From Podarcis raffonei (taxonomy: Eukaryota > Chordata > Lepidosauria > Squamata > Lacertidae), in contig NC_070602.1 of NCBI RefSeq assembly GCF_027172205.1, forward strand, positions 57,493,520-57,557,519: DNA of 64,000 nucleotides, read 5' to 3'. Positions within the stretch are counted from its first letter, which is position 1, and each line of letters starts with the position of its first letter. This document shows positions 60,151-64,000 of this stretch, piece after piece. The notes under the pieces were generated by a model. The model was not told the origin of the DNA. It did no database searches and saw nothing but the letters and a program-made list of their open reading frames with translations. The position numbers and the translations under genes are program-made.

Positions 60151-60295
60151 GGATTATAGAAGCTGCCCATTGTTCTGGTTTAAAGCTTTAAGGCAAATCT
60201 TTGTTTCATAACATCACTGTAAGTTACTTACACTTTCAGGCTAGAATATTTATAAGGCATTTGAAGCCTCACTGGGGTTTAACTGTTCTTAGAGC
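60151..60295 (+). promoter_or_regulatory. Candidate promoter of the GCAP-like gene
   Basis: A TATA-like TATTTATAAGG at 60247-60257 lies about 40 bases upstream of the ATG, so a short 5' UTR would be expected. GGATTA at 60151-60156 is the complement of the OTX/CRX site TAATCC, used by photoreceptor genes. Both motifs are short, so their function is inference. Confidence 0.4.
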
Positions 60296-62744
60296 ATGGG
60301 GCAGCTCCACACTGGTAACATGAAAGGAACAGAGGTGGCAGAATTACAGGATATGTACAAAAAGTTTGTTCTAGAATGCCCCAGCGGAGGTCTCCATTTG
60401 CATGAATTTAAGCAGTTTTTTGGCATTACCAGCCAGAGCGAAGCATCTGAATATGCTGAGAATGCATTTAAATCCTTTGACACGAATGGGGTGAGTAAAA
60501 TTTTCAAAAACACTTGTAGATAACTTCTGTGTACATCCATCTAATTCAGGTTGGAGGCTTATTATCCTAGAAGCACCCAGCAAAAATTATGACTGTTATG
60601 CCATTTCTGTTTGGATAATTTTAAAAATATTGATGTTTTCAAGTGACTGCTTTTCTATTAATGTTTCAGGATAACATGATAGACTTTTTGGAATATGTAG
60701 CAATTTTAAACCTAGTACTCAGAGGGAAACTTGAGCACAAACTGAAGTGGTCATTTAAAGTGTACGACACCAACAGGAATGGCTTTCTTGATAAGGCTGA
60801 ACTAAGGAAAATGGTGAAGGTAAGAAGTCCTTCTAGAAGAAGAGGGGTCCCCAGTAATGACTTGGCAGGATTACGCCAAACCATGAGATTGGTTGAACCT
60901 CTTTACCATGAATTATTATTTATTTCACTGCATCTATATCCCACCTATTCTCCAAGGAGCTCAAGGTGGTGCTCATGATTCTCCCCATCTTCACACAGTC
61001 CCCACAACAACCCTGTGAAGTAGGTTAGGCTGAGAGGTGGCGTCTGGAGGAAGGCAATCCAGTGAACTTCATGGCTGAGTGGGGATTTGAACTCTGGTCT
61101 CCCAGGTCCAACAACCTAACCACTACACTGGCTTTTAGCTGAATCTAAAAGACTACTAAAAGAAATGTAAGCTGAATGGCAGGTGCACTATACACCCCAG
61201 ATGTCAGATGAAGAACAGGTGGGGGTGGGGAGAGATCAGCCTTATGGCATGGTTTAAGTCAAAATTTGAATGCTGCACAATGATCATATTGAAAGGAGGA
61301 AAATGAGAGATTGTTTTCATTGGTATCATTAATATGCATACACACAGCTGCCCTTTCCAATCTGACCGGGACATGGAAAGAAAGGGACAGATTACTACTC
61401 TGAGACAGTGTGCGCGCGTATATACAAACACACAAAATCTGGATTGAGAGTGGGGACTAAGGAACTCCCAGCTCTCTTAGCAACTTTCTGTACTTGTGTA
61501 GAGAGGCTGCCTTAGTTTATAAGAACCCCAATTGTAGAGAAAAGAATAAGTGCCAGAATTTTTGACGTGAAGTTCAGGTTGCATTGTTCAGGGCTTTGTG
61601 GATGTATTTCTCAGTTTTTCTGACTTGCTGCCGCTACTGTCTAATTTGCCGATGCTGCCTTGTTTCTTTGTTATGCACACCTCACTCACTGTCTGACACA
61701 AACTGCTCCCTTATTTTGCACCCTCCTCTGTTGGGGTGTACATGGTTTGTCCTTCCATCTGCTCCAAATGAAAACAGACTCATCTGTGGGAGTTTGACAA
61801 AATGATGCCTCCATTTAGGGCACTGAACTACAGGAATAAGCTTTATACTGGCTGCTGCATGCAGGAGTCTCCCAACCTCCCCTGGGAAAATAAATGGCTA
61901 GATACATCAACTCCAAAAGTGCTGATAGCCTATAAAAAACATATGGGGAAAACAACCTCTAAAAACAATGTCAGGAAGAATAACAGAATCCATGCCCATA
62001 TTGGTTGACAGATAGTGTCTCACCCCAGAGAAGTTGCACCAGATCTTGGCCAGTGTGTGTGTCATTAATGCACATATAGTGGGAGCATTGATTTGTGCAA
62101 GAAGATTTATCATACATTGCTTAATACCCAAACAGTCTCTAAGTGGTTTACAAAAGGATTTGCATGGACTGCCAGGTTGTTACCAGGCCAAGTCAAGGTT
62201 TTACTGCTGGTATATAAAACTGCTCACGGCTTGGGACCAGTTTACTTGTGACATTATCTTGCCTCATACATACCTGTTCAACCACTTTGATCAACGGAAC
62301 TTGAAGTTTACAAATGCCATATAATGTTTGTTCTGCATTTGAGAGGAACAATTTTTTTGGTGCAGCAAAATCTATCCTTTACAATCCCCTGCCTACTGAC
62401 ATTACTATTGTATATTGATTTAGGCACCTGCTGAAATCCTGTTTATTTCAGCAAGCCTACCCGGGCATGGGTTTTAGTTCACTATGTTTGTTACTTTCTA
62501 CTCCTGCCTTCGTCCCCTTCCTCTCCTATTTCTCTTGTGTGCTGACAACCAATTTGTAAGTGACTTTGTAAAGTGCAATGTATGGACGATGCCATATAAA
62601 TACGTGTGGGTTTTTTTATTATTAATTTCCCCCAGTGTGTCTATAATGTCAAACAAGGATGGGCAAGAAATATGGATACTCAGATGTCAACCCCGGAGGA
62701 AGTGTGTAACAGAATATTTCAACTTATGGATGAAAATAATGATG
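60296..62744 (+). CDS. Guanylyl-cyclase-activating-protein-like EF-hand protein (5' three exons)
   Basis: GCAPs are myristoylated Ca2+ sensors that regulate retinal guanylyl cyclases in photoreceptors. Exons: 60296-60490 (65 codons), 60670-60819 (50 codons), 62636-62744 (109 bases, ending in phase 1); GT-AG introns. The N-terminus MGQLHTG fits N-myristoylation (Gly2, Thr6). EF1 is degenerate with the family's CPSG signature ([17 protein letters not shown]). EF2 ([12 protein letters not shown]) and EF3 ([12 protein letters not shown]) have complete Ca2+ loops; EF4 starts DENNDG at the exon end, where GCAP genes also have a phase 1 junction. The residue before YKKF is Met, where GCAP1 and recoverin-type proteins usually have Trp. 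Exon 4 was not found to the right edge, so the gene is partial. The sequence best fits the GCAP branch, possibly the GCIP-type found in non-mammals; the exact orthologue is uncertain. Confidence 0.88.
60910..61135 (-). mobile_element. tRNA-derived SINE with L2-like tail (antisense)
   Basis: Read on the minus strand: tRNA-like head CAGTGTAGTGGTTAGGTTGT, B-box-like GAGTTCAAATCCCC (complement at 61081-61094), body with ACAGGGTTGTTGTGGGGA, then CACCTTGAGCTCCTTGGAGA and an A/T-rich TATAAAT end. This is a common amniote SINE layout; the exact family name is not certain. Confidence 0.75.
62180..62465 (+). mobile_element. L2-like LINE 3' fragment
   Basis: Contains ATATAAAACTGCTCACGGCT followed by TGGGACCAGTTTACTTGTGA, matching the conserved L2-type phrase for Lys-Ala-Leu-His-Gly-Leu-Gly-Pro. 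The downstream CTGAAATCCTGTTTATTTCA resembles the element's end. Confidence 0.65.
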
Positions 62745-64000
62745 GTAAATGTACTTTATTGTTAGAATTATCTGTGGGCTTCCAAAAAGTGGCAGTGACT
62801 TGTAATAGTGGGTCCAATGGCTTTGCATTTGCTGTAGAGGGGGAAGTGAGGGGCACATTGGGCTTGTCAGCCTGGGAAAGTAGTTTTTCTAGGAGAAGGC
62901 ATCTCTGATCCCAAACTTCCATTGCTTTGTGGCCTATCTTCCAGAGAAAAATGGTTAGGGAGTAAACCCTACATAATTCCAGAGTAGAGTCCCTAACACA
63001 AGTGGCACCTTGTACACCTCCTTCCGGCAACTTCTGCAGCCAAGCTGTTGCCAAATGTATTGTTCTACTGCCTTTTGGACCACACCAGTGAGTCTTGTAG
63101 TCTGGGCAGCCCAGGACCTCCACACACACACTGCCCAGGTTTGTGTCCTGGGGAGGTCACTTTGGTGCGGCTAACGCAGTGGTTTGACTTCACCCCTGAA
63201 GACGCACTCCATTGTCTTCTGAGACACAGAGATGCCAACAATTCCTCTTTGAACAAATATGTTGAGATATACTACCTGGGAACAATGCTGACCACTCGGA
63301 AAAAATGAACTGGCAAGTTTTAGCTTTCAGGCTCACTGCCAAAAAAGGAAAGTGCCAGGCTGTTTTTTCCCCAGCATCTGTGTCTTTTAGCTGTGCACTT
63401 TAAGTGAATGGATGGCTTTTGTATTAGGTGCTACTCCCATATCTGCTCCAAAAGTGAAGGGTTCTGTTCTGGACCCACAAAAGAGTGCTGGGCTCAACTC
63501 TAGGCTAATCATCCAAATACTCTGCCTCTAGGCCCTGTCAGGTACCACACTTTAATTTAAAGAGCCTGCAAGCTCTAATATTGTTGCATAACACAGTGCC
63601 GTCAGTGCAGTCATATTTTCAGTATAACACAGAAATAGTAGTTTTCAGACATATCTCTGCTCGTGACACATCACATTTCAAGAACAGAAGACAAATATTT
63701 GAAGCCATTTGACTCGAATGCTATTCATATCAACAGACTGTTGCATGCTATGTGGCTCGCTAATTTGTGGGTGAAGACCTGCATTTTGAGAATTAATCAG
63801 ATAGGGCTTAAACCATCCTAGCTAGGAGTGAGAGGAACTCCTCTGTCCAGAAGCTCCCACATACCCACTGCCTCACTGTAGCTTCCAGTTTTAGCACAGC
63901 AGCCTGGTCAGTTTTATACTAAAGCTTTGCTGCTGGGAGAGAAGTGCCCCCCAGGCTCTGCCTATTGCTGGATCCTCTCTCTCCCCCCAGGGAAACACAT
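62745..64000. other. GCAP-like gene intron 3, to the window edge
   Basis: Searched for the fourth GCAP exon (a Glu-Leu-Ser/Thr-Leu-Glu-Glu-Phe pattern after an acceptor) without success. The stretch 62980-63300 has GC-rich, repeat-like wording that I cannot assign. Confidence 0.5.

Larger units (their letters stand above)
60820..62635. other. GCAP-like gene intron 2
   Basis: Holds an antisense tRNA-derived SINE (60910-61135) and an L2-like LINE 3' fragment (62180-62465). No extra exon. Confidence 0.7.

Noticed and set aside
63048-63308. An 86-codon frame near the right end as the missing GCAP exon 4
   Set aside because: It lacks the EF4 completion (Glu-Leu-x-Leu-Glu-Glu-Phe) and the GCAP C-terminal helix, and lies in repeat-like sequence.

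Overview
The window is vertebrate nuclear DNA, almost certainly from a lizard (squamate reptile). Genes are split into many small exons with canonical GT-AG introns. The interspersed repeats are those of squamates: Sauria-type tRNA SINEs ending in ACCTTT units, CR1 and L2-like LINE fragments, short hAT-like and Tigger/pogo-like MITEs, and many CA, GA and CCTT microsatellites. No bacterial, CRISPR or viral operon structure is present.

Five protein-coding genes lie on the + strand. (1) The last two coding exons of LMO2 (4531-7718), a haematopoietic LIM-only adaptor; its first coding exon is not in the window. (2) Complete FBXO3 (16870-30992, 11 coding exons, 454 aa), an SCF ubiquitin-ligase receptor with F-box, SMI1/KNR4 and ApaG domains. 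(3) A complete CD59-like gene (coding 38149-41010, 119 aa). (4) A second complete CD59-like gene (coding 50882-53738, 121 aa) with its own TATA/CCAAT/CRE promoter. (5) The first three coding exons of a guanylyl-cyclase-activating-protein-like (GCAP/GUCA1 family) EF-hand gene (60296-62744), whose last exon appears to lie beyond the right edge.

LMO2, FBXO3 and CD59 are also neighbours on human 11p13, so the block is ancient synteny. Two things differ from the human layout as I know it: CD59 is an old, diverged tandem pair, and a GCAP-like gene follows CD59 although the human GUCA1 genes lie on other chromosomes. The genes do not form a pathway; they are syntenic neighbours.

Layout: 1-4530 LMO2 upstream intron; 4531-7718 LMO2; 7.7-16.5 kb 3' UTR and repeat-rich intergenic DNA; 16.5-17.1 kb FBXO3 CpG-rich promoter; 16.9-31 kb FBXO3; 31-34.3 kb 3' UTR and repeats; 34.3-34.8 kb CpG island, probable first exon of CD59 copy 1; 38.1-41.0 kb CD59 copy 1 coding exons; 41-47.5 kb repeat-rich intergenic; 47.5-48 kb CD59 copy 2 promoter; 50.9-53.7 kb CD59 copy 2 coding exons; 54-60 kb intergenic; 60.2 kb to the end, the GCAP-like gene.

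The strongest leads are the off-synteny GCAP-like gene, the tandem CD59 pair (both keep Asp24/Trp40-equivalents but lack Arg53/Glu56-equivalents), a possible alternative membrane-anchor exon in CD59 copy 2, and four hAT-like MITEs with perfect 8-bp target-site duplications.
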